Assembly: GCA_030637065.1 (NCBI GenBank)
Contig: DAOVVQ010000014.1
Location: 1-25,239 of the forward strand
Direction: 5' to 3'
Origin: Planctomycetota bacterium
GTDB taxonomy: Bacteria; Planctomycetota; Phycisphaerae; Sedimentisphaerales; Anaerohalosphaeraceae
DNA length: 25,239 nt
How positions within the stretch are numbered: position 1 is the first letter of the stretch; every line of letters starts with the position of its first letter. This document shows, one piece after another, positions 1 through 8,400 of the stretch. The position numbers and the translations under genes were made by a program. The notes beneath the pieces were generated by a model, which did not search any database, was not told the DNA's origin, and saw only the letters and a program-made list of their open reading frames with translations.

Positions 1-196
1 TTCCGACCTTGACCTTAAAGCCGCCGTCGATCTTCTCGATCACGGGAACGTGTTTTTCCTTAGCGGCATCGGTGTCGTTTTCAACGAGGTGCTTCATCGG
101 CTCGCCGCAGCACATCATCTCGCCGCCGCCTTCGCCGACCACCTCGACCATGATCCCACATACCATACATTTGTAAATCTGCAATTTCTGTACCAT
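1..196 (-). CDS. dfx: desulfoferrodoxin (superoxide reductase), N-terminal part
   Basis: This is the first 65 codons of a gene whose 3' end lies beyond the window start. The family reduces superoxide to hydrogen peroxide in the cytoplasm of anaerobes without making oxygen, with electrons from rubredoxin. The desulforedoxin domain is complete: Cys10, Cys13, Cys29 and Cys30 are the FeS4 ligands (center I). The start of the catalytic domain follows, with Glu47 and His49 in EKHVPVIEK, at the positions expected for center II; the remaining His/Cys ligands are outside the window. The ATG at 194-196 has an AGGAG ribosome binding site six bases upstream. The neighbouring divergence-free thiol peroxidase fusion, on the same strand, would remove the peroxide this enzyme makes, so the two may form a detoxification pair. 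Identification is firm from the cysteine pattern. Confidence 0.95.
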   Translation of the reverse strand, partial: MVQKLQIYKCMVCGIMVEVVGEGGGEMMCCGEPMKHLVENDTDAAKEKHVPVIEKIDGGFKVKVG

Positions 197-324
197 TATA
201 AACTCCTTTTTGTCAACAACGATTGCTCTCTATGGGCATCTAAAAGCCCTCATTTACAATATCATCACAGGGATGCATTGCAAGGATTCTTTGTAAAAAA
301 TCCCAGCTTCCCCCGCCGCTGCCG
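197..324 (-). promoter_or_regulatory. gap upstream of desulfoferrodoxin; weak promoter candidate
   Basis: This 128-bp gap separates the fusion gene from the desulfoferrodoxin gene on the minus strand. Read on that strand it contains TTGCAA followed 16 bases later by TATTGT, a weak sigma-70-like pair, and then the AGGAG ribosome binding site. No PerR-like or Fur-like palindrome and no clear terminator was seen. The gap is large enough for the gene to have its own promoter, but co-transcription with the upstream fusion gene is also possible. Confidence 0.25.
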
Positions 325-1401
325 TTATGACGGCTGAAGCAGCCCCTTTACGGCATCGATCACAGCCTCATAGTCGGGCTCGTTTGTCAGTTCGGGCACG
401 ATCTGCATGTACCTCACGATCCCCTCGGCGTCGACTACGAATACAGCCCTGGCAAGCAATCGCAACTGCTTTATCAGAACGCCAAAAGCCAGACCAAACG
501 CCGCATCCCGATGATCGGAGAAGGTATGGTCATTCTCAACCCCAGCCCCTCCGCACCAGCGGCCCTGGGCGAAAGGAAGGTCCATACTGATAGTCAGGAC
601 CGAGACGTCATCGCCGAACTTGCCCGCTTCGAGATTGAACCGCCGCGTCTGGACATCGCAGACCGGCGTATCGAGCGATGGGACGGAGGATATTACGCAA
701 ACCTTACCGCGAAACGAAGATAATCGGACGGCTGAGAGGTCATTGCCTACAACCTCAAAATCCGGAGCAGCGGCATCAAATACAGCCCGGCGCGGTCGCT
801 GCGTCTGTCTGACATTCAGTACCTGGTCGGCGCTCTTGTTGTGGCTGTGAGGGCTGCCAATGAGCGGCCATGCATACTTGCCGAGGATCGATGACAGCAT
901 ATCGCTTCTGGAATGCGCTATCCTTGTTACGAACAGGGTCAGACCGGCGGCGAGGCCGAAGAGCATCCCGCCTATATGAGCCCAGTGAGCGGTTGTCGAT
1001 TCGACCATTAAACTGACCGCTACCACATCGAACATGATGTAGAAAAGGACAACCCAGAAGCCCCGCAGCGAAAAAACCTTGAACGAAAGGTGAAATCCGG
1101 CCAGAAGCCCCCACCGGGCCCAGGCGGTCAAATACACCCTGTGAACGGGAAAGAGCAGCAGGTACACCCCCGCCATGCCCATCACCGCGCCCGATGCGCC
1201 GATCATCGGTGTCGGCGCCCCAGCAACCGACGCCTGCATGTGCGCAAAAGCCGCCCCGACCGCAAGGACAGGATACAGGATCAGTGTCAAAATGTTTCCA
1301 ATAACCGAATTAACCCGCGAGCAAAAGATCAGCAGGAACAGCATATTGCCGGCAAGGTGCAAAATACCACCGTGTAATAAAGCACGGCTGATAAGCTGCA
1401 C
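325..1401 (-). CDS. rhomboid-like membrane domain fused to thiol peroxidase (Tpx)
   Basis: The 358-residue frame holds two families. Residues 1-165 are a rhomboid intramembrane protease core: LHGGILHLAGN near 9-19, the GASG motif with catalytic Ser70, the AHIGG motif with catalytic His142, and several hydrophobic helices. Residues 205-358 are an atypical 2-Cys thiol peroxidase: DTPVC with peroxidatic Cys248, RWCG with resolving Cys283, and the LLARAVFVVD and TNEPDYEA blocks. Tpx reduces peroxides with thioredoxin. The usual Tpx N-terminal beta-hairpin (about 20 residues) is replaced by a linker around 183-208, so this looks like a true fusion rather than two adjacent genes. With the rhomboid C-terminus on the cytoplasmic side, the peroxidase would sit at the inner membrane face. 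The GTG start at 1399-1401 is only the first possible start; it has no convincing ribosome binding site, and the frame stays open upstream to 1549 with rhomboid-like sequence. The first membrane helix is therefore missing, miscalled or frameshifted. Confidence 0.8.
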   Translation of the reverse strand: MQLISRALLHGGILHLAGNMLFLLIFCSRVNSVIGNILTLILYPVLAVGAAFAHMQASVAGAPTPMIGASGAVMGMAGVYLLLFPVHRVYLTAWARWGLLAGFHLSFKVFSLRGFWVVLFYIMFDVVAVSLMVESTTAHWAHIGGMLFGLAAGLTLFVTRIAHSRSDMLSSILGKYAWPLIGSPHSHNKSADQVLNVRQTQRPRRAVFDAAAPDFEVVGNDLSAVRLSSFRGKVCVISSVPSLDTPVCDVQTRRFNLEAGKFGDDVSVLTISMDLPFAQGRWCGGAGVENDHTFSDHRDAAFGLAFGVLIKQLRLLARAVFVVDAEGIVRYMQIVPELTNEPDYEAVIDAVKGLLQPS

Positions 1402-1884
1402 ATGGCTATATTGCCCGAAGCATCTCCCATTGCTATCCAGACATAAGCAGTCAGGCGAATCGAATGACCACCGGATATGCCCGATTGACGCATTTTCTCT
1501 CGCAATACTTACTCCCCAGACACTTGACCGCTCTCGACAGGATAGATATCAACAGGACCATTATAACAGGACTGCATTCTATATCAAGGTTTGCGATCCG
1601 CACAGGCCGGCGTAAGTAAATTGCCCCACCCCGCGTCCCCCTCCGGACAGCGCAAATACCCCGGTTATCGCACATTGCAAACTGAATTTGCCGGTTATTT
1701 GATTTTTCCTCAACATCACGGGCCAAAAAAACCGAATGATTTTTGTTAAATCAGAGACCGTTGCGCCAGATGGATACAAGTCGTTGCGATTAGCCCTGAA
1801 ACGGAGCCGATGACGAGCAAAACACCAGCGATTGCCAGGCGCGAAAACTATTGACTATTTTGCAGATATAAAGAGGCTGAGTCT
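1402..1884. other. intergenic; probable remnant of the rhomboid 5' end
   Basis: This 483-bp stretch has no convincing complete gene. On the minus strand the reading frame of the rhomboid-Tpx gene continues without stop to 1552 and encodes residues that fit the periplasmic loop before the LHGG motif (DCLCLDSNGRCF-like), but no ATG, GTG or TTG occurs there. In a second minus frame, a hydrophobic stretch (PVIMVLLISIL) lies near 1530-1570 and could be the lost first transmembrane helix. From about 1600 to 1870 I see nothing recognisable apart from the AGAGG ribosome binding site (1872-1876) of the PAS gene. Confidence 0.4.
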
Positions 1885-2334
1885 ATGCAGAGAACGAATG
1901 ATCAAATTGAAGATAAGCTGCGTGCGATACTGGATGATTCCCACGACATGGTCCACTACGCGCTCAACCTCGATAGCTGTGAGTTTGACTATATCAGCCC
2001 ATCGTCACTGACTATCTTAGGCTTTACGCCCGACCAGATAAGGGCAATGGGAATTGCGGGTTTTCAGCAACGCATCCACCCAGCCGACCGCACTCGGATG
2101 ACAGAGGAACTGGAGGCAAGCGAACACCCTCAACATCTTACACCACAAATCGAATATCGTTTTCAGCACAAAAACGGCAGTTCCCGCTATATGCACGAGG
2201 TCAGGAGCATCATTCACGACAATAATCGCCAACCGGCAACAATAGTAGGCACGATTGCCGACGTTTCCGCAGAAAAACGGCTAAACGAACGCCTGGCAAC
2301 GCTCTGCCGCAAATTCAACCTCGACGAAAATTAA
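1885..2334 (+). CDS. single PAS domain protein
   Basis: This 149-residue soluble protein consists of one PAS domain, of the PAS_3 type, spanning about residues 10-135. It opens with the helix RAILDDSHDMV, continues through SPSSLTILGFTPDQI and a HPADR loop, and ends with the typical VGTIADVSAEKRL exit to a short C-terminal helix. No kinase, cyclase or DNA-binding output domain is attached. Lone PAS proteins of this sort can deliver a ligand or redox signal to a separate kinase, and the next gene downstream is a histidine kinase, so a partnership is plausible but unproven. The ATG has an AGAGG ribosome binding site eight bases upstream. It is separated from the kinase by about 350 bp with its own promoter, so it is probably not in the same transcript. 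Confidence 0.8.
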   Translation: MQRTNDQIEDKLRAILDDSHDMVHYALNLDSCEFDYISPSSLTILGFTPDQIRAMGIAGFQQRIHPADRTRMTEELEASEHPQHLTPQIEYRFQHKNGSSRYMHEVRSIIHDNNRQPATIVGTIADVSAEKRLNERLATLCRKFNLDEN

Positions 2335-2578
2335 AGGCGGGCAATAATATCACGATAAAAGTACCCGTATTAGAGTAAGTTGCTCCTCGAACAAGACAGG
2401 GGGCAAGGATAAATGAGGCGGAGTAAGTGTAATCTTGTACGCAACGCGAACTTGCATGTAGGCGGACTGGGAGCAGAAAGCAAATTTGACACAGGGAGCA
2501 CAGGTCGACGATGAACGATCCTGCTTTTACACATTTCAAATTATTTCATGTTTTTTCGATAAATCCAGTCTGTTGATA
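2335..2578. other. intergenic region, nothing recognised
   Basis: Upstream part of the 348-bp gap between the PAS gene and the membrane histidine kinase. I see no reading frame with a ribosome binding site, no hairpin with a T-run that would clearly terminate the PAS transcript, and no repeat shared with other parts of the window. The kinase promoter begins at its right edge. Confidence 0.4.
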
Positions 2579-2606
2579 TTGACTAATTTCGCAGTTGTGA
2601 TATATT
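2579..2606 (+). promoter_or_regulatory. sigma-70 promoter for the signalling operon
   Basis: TTGACT (2579-2584) and TATATT (2601-2606) are separated by 16 bases, matching the housekeeping -35/-10 consensus at five of six positions each. The start point would be near 2613, giving a leader of roughly 70 bases before the kinase ATG at 2683. The following genes are spaced at 14-57 bases, so this promoter could drive transcription through 10741. Confidence 0.6.
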
Positions 2607-2682
2607 CAGGTTCAGTGCGCTAATGTTTTTGTGGAAAAGGGTCGCATTTTACAGACAATAATTGCGAAGGAGTTTAGCGGGC

Positions 2683-4422
2683 ATGAAGGTTGAATACAAA
2701 GTCATCACCGGTTCGATAGCATTCGGTCTCGCAGTCTGGGTAATCGATGCCGCACTGGACTACTTCATCTTCTACAAAGGCGACTCCTTCTGGGGACTGA
2801 TGGTCACCGATATCCCCGAGCATGAAGTGCACATCCGCTCGCTTATGTTGGTGTTCTTTGCAATATTCGGCATTTTGTTGTCGAATGCCATCGGCAAACT
2901 TAAACGAGCCAGGGATGAGCTTAAAAATAACAACCAGCAGCTTGTCGCCAGTGAACAGCAGCTAAAGGCGGCAAACCAGCAACTCGTAGCTGGCGAACAG
3001 CAGCTCAGGGCGGCAAATCAGCAACTCGTAGCTGGCGAACAGCAGCTCAGGGCGGCAAACCAGCAACTCGTAGCCGACGAGCAGCAGCTCAAGGCGGCAA
3101 ACCAGCAACTCACAGCCGGCGAACAGCAGCTCAGGGCGGCAAATCAGCAACTCGTAGCCGACGAGCAGCAGCTCAAGGCGGCAAATCAGCAACTCACAGC
3201 CGGCGAACAGCAGCTTCGGGCGACCAACCAGGAACTTGTCGCCGGCGAAAGAAAACTCCGACGGCAGAGCGGGTTTCTAAGGAACGTAATTAATTCTATA
3301 GGCAATCCGTTCTATGTCATTGATGCCAACGATTATACCATCATTGATGCCAACGATTATGCCGTCAAGCTTGCCAATTGCACCGATGTGGGAACAAATC
3401 AACTGACAGAGAAGACTACCTGTTACGCGCTTACACACGGATTGGACAAGCCGTGCGATGGTGCCGAGCACCAATGTCCCATCGAACTGGTAAAAAGGAC
3501 CAAGAAGCCGGCAGTGGTCGAGCATGCCCACTGCAACAGAGATAGCCGTGGGCATGTCTTTGAGTATCATGCCCATCCGATCTTCGATGAGGCCGGAGAA
3601 GTTTTCCAGATAATCGAGTATTCCCTGGACATAACCGACCGCAAGAAGGCCGAAGATGACCGTGAGCACATGCTCAAGGAATTGACAGCCAAAACGAAGG
3701 AATTGGAATCGATCGTATACGTCGCCAGCCACGATCTAAGGTCGCCTTTGGTCAATATTCAGGGTTTCAGCCGGGAACTGCGCGATAGCTGCGAGACAGT
3801 CCGCTCAACCCTTGAAAAAGAAGAGTTTAAGTCCTTACTTGACAAAGACTTGCTGACTGTGCTCGATGAGGACATTCCCGAGGCCGTGCGGTTTATCTCG
3901 GCGAGCACAAGGATGATGGATTCTCTGCTCTCGGGCCTGTTGCGGCTGTCGCGACTTAGCCGGGTCGAGCTGGAAATCCGCAAACTGGATATGAATGCCC
4001 TGTTGAGCAACGTTGTCGGCAGTATGGGCTATCAGATAAAAAATGTCGCTGCCAAAGTTCAGGTCGACCCTCTGGATTCTTGTCTTGGCGACGAGTCCCA
4101 GATCGGCCAGATTTTCACCAATATCCTTGATAACGCTCTGAAATACCTTGACAACTCCAGACCGGGCATGATACATGTATCTTGCAGCGAGAAAGACGAT
4201 TGTTGCGTTTATTGTGTCGAGGATAACGGAATCGGAATTGACCTTGAACATCAGAGCAAGATATTCGAGATATTCCACAGGCTCGATCCCGGGCGAACCG
4301 AGGGGGAAGGGCTGGGCTTGACAACAGCCAGGCGTATTCTCGACAGGCATGACGGAAGTATATGGGTCGAATCCGAACCCGGCAAAGCAAGCAGATTTTT
4401 CATCTCTGTCCCAAAGGCATAG
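2683..4422 (+). CDS. membrane histidine kinase with repeat coiled coil and PAS domain
   Basis: The 579-residue kinase has two membrane helices (about 5-30 and 50-70) with a short periplasmic loop. An extended coiled coil (85-196) of eight 14-residue units of the form QQLxAxEQQLxAAN follows. Next come a PAS domain (about 197-318), a HisKA domain with ASHDLRSPL and phosphoacceptor His350, and an HATPase domain: N-box NILDNALKY near 480-488, VEDNGIGI near 512, the F-box near 526 and GEGLGL near 541. All catalytic motifs are intact. The PAS domain carries Cys247, Cys258, Cys265 and Cys284 in a TCYxxTHG...PC...CP pattern, which may sense redox state or bind metal. It also contains an 8-residue tandem duplication (IDANDY twice near 214-226). 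ATG at 2683 is chosen because AAGGAG lies ten bases upstream; a TTG 21 bases earlier overlaps that site. It is first in the operon, before two response regulators that are likely phosphate acceptors. Confidence 0.93.
   Translation: MKVEYKVITGSIAFGLAVWVIDAALDYFIFYKGDSFWGLMVTDIPEHEVHIRSLMLVFFAIFGILLSNAIGKLKRARDELKNNNQQLVASEQQLKAANQQLVAGEQQLRAANQQLVAGEQQLRAANQQLVADEQQLKAANQQLTAGEQQLRAANQQLVADEQQLKAANQQLTAGEQQLRATNQELVAGERKLRRQSGFLRNVINSIGNPFYVIDANDYTIIDANDYAVKLANCTDVGTNQLTEKTTCYALTHGLDKPCDGAEHQCPIELVKRTKKPAVVEHAHCNRDSRGHVFEYHAHPIFDEAGEVFQIIEYSLDITDRKKAEDDREHMLKELTAKTKELESIVYVASHDLRSPLVNIQGFSRELRDSCETVRSTLEKEEFKSLLDKDLLTVLDEDIPEAVRFISASTRMMDSLLSGLLRLSRLSRVELEIRKLDMNALLSNVVGSMGYQIKNVAAKVQVDPLDSCLGDESQIGQIFTNILDNALKYLDNSRPGMIHVSCSEKDDCCVYCVEDNGIGIDLEHQSKIFEIFHRLDPGRTEGEGLGLTTARRILDRHDGSIWVESEPGKASRFFISVPKA
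2935..3270 (+). repeat. eight tandem 42-bp repeats inside the kinase gene
   Basis: Eight consecutive 42-bp units occupy exactly 336 bp in frame. Each encodes two heptads (QQLVAGEQQLRAAN and close variants). The middle units differ by only a few bases, some alternating between GCCGACGAG and GCTGGCGAA versions, while the first and last units are more diverged. The pattern suggests expansion by slippage or recombination. Unit number sets the length of the signalling coiled coil between the membrane helices and the PAS domain. Confidence 0.95.
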
Positions 4423-4449
4423 GGTCGGCTGATATTAACGAGGACCGGA

Positions 4450-4887
4450 ATGAGAGAAAATGTTGAAATACTTGTAGCGGAAGATGACGAAGGCCATTTC
4501 TCGTTGATAAGAAAAAATCTCGTTCGAGCCGGGATCGACAACAACATCTTCCGGTTTGCCGACGGCCAGAAACGGCTGGATTCCCTGATCCTCAATAACA
4601 AAGACACCACGGAAAAGGGATACCTTTTGATCCTCGACATTCGCATGCCTAAGGTCGGCGGCATCGAGGTGCTGGAAAAACTCAGGCTCAATTCCAGACT
4701 GAGAAAGATTCCCGTAATCGTCCTTACCACCACGGACGATCCGAAAGAAGTTGCGATCTGCCACACTCTTGGATGCAGCATGTACATCGTTAAGCCGGTC
4801 GAGTATGACAATTATATCGATGCCATTCGAAAGATCGGACAGTTTCTTTCCATAATCGAAATACCACAGATCGACACTGAACAATAG
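4450..4887 (+). CDS. single-domain response regulator (Rcp1/CheY-like), first copy
   Basis: The 145-residue protein is a receiver domain only. The acidic pocket is EDD at 11-13, the phosphoacceptor is Asp63 in LLILDIRMPKVGG, the switch threonines are in LTTTDD near 93-95, and the conserved lysine is Lys115 in YIVKP. The sequence type (AEDDEGHFSLIRKNL, GCSMYIVKPV) matches the Rcp1-like family usually paired with phytochrome-like or PAS kinases. It starts 27 bases after the kinase stop with a GAGG-type ribosome binding site, so it is very likely phosphorylated by that kinase. With no output domain, it should pass phosphate on or act by protein contact. It is clearly paralogous to the next gene. 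Confidence 0.92.
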   Translation: MRENVEILVAEDDEGHFSLIRKNLVRAGIDNNIFRFADGQKRLDSLILNNKDTTEKGYLLILDIRMPKVGGIEVLEKLRLNSRLRKIPVIVLTTTDDPKEVAICHTLGCSMYIVKPVEYDNYIDAIRKIGQFLSIIEIPQIDTEQ

Positions 4888-4901
4888 TTTGGAAAATTGA
4901 A

Positions 4902-5384
4902 ATGCATGAAGACACGGTCATCCTGATAGCAGAGGACGATGCAGGCCACTTTGCCCTGGTCAAGAAAAACCTCTGGCGGTCATGTGTACGCAACGAGATA
5001 CTGCATTTTCGCGACGGCGAAGAGATTCTCAACTTTTTCAGCAATGGCAAGGGCAGTATCGGGCTCCAGAGCGGAAGGCCTTATCTGCTGCTGCTCGACA
5101 TCCGGATGCCGAAGGTCGACGGTATCGAAGTGCTAAGACGGATGAAGGCCGATCCGAAACTTGCCACGATACCAGTGATAATGTTAACGACAACGGATGA
5201 CAGTGGGGAAGTCGACCGTTGTTATGATTTAGGGTGCAGTTTTTACATCGTGAAACCGCCGAACTATGCGGATTTCATGGCATGCGTCGAGCAGTTGGGG
5301 GCGTTCTTATCGCTGCCTACGGTCAAGATACCGCGGGCCGACTCGGCGACTCAGGGCCAGGATGTTACGGACGAGGGTGAATGA
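4902..5384 (+). CDS. single-domain response regulator (Rcp1/CheY-like), second copy
   Basis: This 160-residue receiver-only protein is a tandem paralogue of the preceding gene. Asp66 in LLLLDIRMPKVDG is the phosphoacceptor, EDD at 11-13 forms the acidic pocket, Thr96-98 give the switch residue and Lys118 lies in YIVKPP. It has a short insertion before the phosphorylation strand (SIGLQSGRPY) and a polar C-terminal tail after residue 140 that the first copy lacks. The gene starts 14 bases after its neighbour with only a weak GGA ribosome binding site, suggesting translational coupling. Two similar acceptors after one kinase fit a branched relay or a phosphate sink, but this is inference. Confidence 0.92.
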   Translation: MHEDTVILIAEDDAGHFALVKKNLWRSCVRNEILHFRDGEEILNFFSNGKGSIGLQSGRPYLLLLDIRMPKVDGIEVLRRMKADPKLATIPVIMLTTTDDSGEVDRCYDLGCSFYIVKPPNYADFMACVEQLGAFLSLPTVKIPRADSATQGQDVTDEGE

Positions 5385-5441
5385 AAGCGTACGTAGCAGC
5401 TTAAAACTCGTTTTTGGCCTTTGTCAGAAAGGAGGTGGTTT

Positions 5442-8400
5442 ATGGCAGCGGATGCCTCCTTGTGCAGTATCCTTATTGTCGAGGACGATGCACCTTTTGC
5501 GCGATTGATCCAGAAGCGGCTTGGGCGAAAGGGTTTCGATGTCGATTGCGCCGCCAGCGGCACCGAAGCGATCGATTTTGTTCGCAACAAGCGAAATATC
5601 CTGATGCTTCTGGACTATAACCTGCCGGATATGAACGCCGCCGAAGTAGTCAGCCGGTTGACCGATGAGGGGATTTCCGTGCCGTTTGTCGTCGTAACCG
5701 GCCAGGGAAGCGAAACGGTCGCCGTCGAGATGATGAAACTCGGCGCTATGGACTATATCGTCAAGAACACCTCGTTCCTGGACCTTCTGCCCACGGTAGT
5801 CCACAGAGCCACCGACGATATAGCCATACAGGATCAACTTGCCGCCGCACAGGAAGCTCTCCGCAAAGAGAAGACACACCTGCTTAACAACATCCCAGAC
5901 ATGGTGTTTCAGGTCGATTCCGAAGGGAAATTCATTTCTCTTAATCCCGCGGTGACGGCGATCTTGGGCTACCACCCCGGCGAGATGCTCGACAGACCGC
6001 TGGCGGAGTTTCTGCACCGTGACGATATTGCACACGTAAAGCGAGACCACGAGGCCGTAAAGAGCGGTCAGCAAATGCTGCGGCATCCGATCCGTTTCAT
6101 GCACAAAGACGGCTCGGCAAGATGGCTGGAAGGCAACATCGTTGCGATCTACGACCAACAGCGAAACCCCACCGGCCTAAGTGCGATATACAAGGACATT
6201 ACGCAGGAAAAGATCGCCAGCGACGAATTGAAAGAGGCCGAGGAAAGGATTCGCCTGCTGGCAGATACGTCGCCGAGCATGGTACTGGAGCTTGACCTTG
6301 ATTTCAGGCTGGTATCCATGAACAAGGCAGGCATAACATTCTTCCACTTCGAGGATGACTCGCAGTTCCTGGGCAGCTATTGCATCGATCTTTTCGGTAG
6401 CCAGTGGGCCGAACCGGTCCGCAACGCCATGAAGGATGCCGGCGACGGCCGCACGGTAAAAACCACCGCCGAGATCACGAACTTCTGCGGACGACTGCAC
6501 TGGTTCGATATCATCTTTTCGCCCGTAAGAAACGCCGCTGGACGCGTGGTAAGTATCCTGGCGACGGCATGGGACGTTTCCGAGCGGGTGGCCCGCGAAC
6601 AGACGATCCAGCAATCGCTTCAGCGTAAAGACAGGCTCGCCCGGGAAGCGACAATTTTGCAGACTATCGCACTGTCGGCGGGAACCGGAATAACAATGGA
6701 CCCGGCAGAGGTCGTTAAGACCGCAATGAACAGTGTCTTTGTTCATATCGACTGCATTGTCGCGTTGGGGTATATCTTCGATGAGAATGCCCGACTCGAT
6801 CGGATATCGGAAACAGAGAATATTACGCCCGAACTTCGCTCGCACTTCGACGGGTTCTTCACTCAGGCCGAGGTAATCGAAACTATTCGTCGCCTGCGTA
6901 CGCCCAGGACACTATCGCAGACACCGATCGACCTGATAGCCGGAACCGACGCTACGCTGCATGAGATGTTCGAGGCCACCGCGATAGTACCGTTTGTCAA
7001 CGCCGGTGTGAGCTTCGGGTTTCTGATCTTCGTCAGCATCGACAAAGAAAGCCTTCACGAATCGATGGAATTCTTCCATCTGGTAAGCAACTGCGGAGGC
7101 CTTGCGATGGCCAACGCCCGGGCCTTTCAGGGCACTTCATCGCGTCTGAAGGGCAGAATGCTGCATCTTGAGCACTGCAGCAACCTCGGTCTCGTCTCAG
7201 CCGACCGCAAACAGATGAACGATGCCCTCGGGGCGATCGTCGAATCCGGCATCAATCTCGTCTCAGCCAGGTCCGGCCTTGTGCTCCTGCATAATAAGCC
7301 CGCCGCAACGCTGTACGGAACCGCTGGGGCGGGCCTCAGCGCCGAGGATGTCAGGTCGGTCGTACTTACGGACAGCCAGTCACTTCCCTTCAAATGCATC
7401 CGGCACAAGCGGGCACTGTTCTGCGAAGACGTATCCGTCGAAAGCGACCTCGCAGGTGAGGCGCTTGCGAACCTGACCCAGAAAACACTGCTGTGCGTCC
7501 CTCTTTTTGATAGCGACGACGATGTCGTTGGAGTTCTCGCAATATGCGACCAAAGTGAAAAGTTTGACGTCAGTCACATGAACGTACTCGAAGCGTTCGG
7601 TCGCCTTGCGGTTCAGACCGTCAGTAACGCCCGGTTGCTGCAAAAGGCGTCCGATCTGGACCAGAAACTCGTCGAACTTCGTAAAATATCCAGAACGATC
7701 ATCACCGAACGCGATATCGACGCGGTACTTTGGCAGATTTGCCAGGGCGCCGTCGAGGTACTGGACGCGGAAATGGCATGGATCGGGGTCATGCCGAAGG
7801 GATCGATGGAAATAAAATACACGGCCCGTGCCGGTCGCGGAGGTGAATGGCTCGAGCAAACCGTAATCGCCTGTTGCAAAAATGACGACGGCCTGTGCCC
7901 GACGAGCACAGCCATACGCAAGGGCCACCCCGTCAGCGTAAACAACATCATGGCCAACGTGCGACTAAGAGATCTCGCCGAAGACCACGGCCTTAACTCC
8001 TGCTGTGCGGTCCCGATAATGAACAAATCCGAAGTGATCGGGGCCTTGACGCTGTTTCATTCCGAGCCGGATATGTTCTCCCCGCAAAATGTAACGGTCC
8101 TCCAGGAGTTCGCCGATCAGGCGGCAATCGCCCTGACAAACGTCAAGCTCAGAAGAACGTTGGTCGAATCCGAGAGCCTCAAGGAAATAATCCTCCAGAG
8201 CGTAAATGACGCCCTCGTGGTCGTCGACTGGACCGGCTCGGTAGTCTCTGCCAACAGCGCCGCAGAGAAACTCTTTCGCCGGCAGGGCTCCCGGCTAAAG
8301 AATTGTTGCTATACCGACGTCTTCGGAGAGAATAATGCCGTCGCAGAAGTTACCGCCGAGTGGCTCAATTCCCGGGCGGTCGATACCAACGTCCAGGGCT

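Noticed and set aside
1850..1875. TTGACT and TATAAA upstream of the PAS gene as a promoter
   Set aside because: The spacer is only about ten bases, and the start point would fall inside the ribosome binding site.
2962..3192. Leucine-rich minus-strand frame of 76 codons
   Set aside because: It is the complement of the 42-bp coiled-coil repeats; the apparent repeats come from that coding sequence.
2935..3270. Possible CRISPR array
   Set aside because: Units are contiguous, without unique spacers, and stay in frame within a kinase gene.
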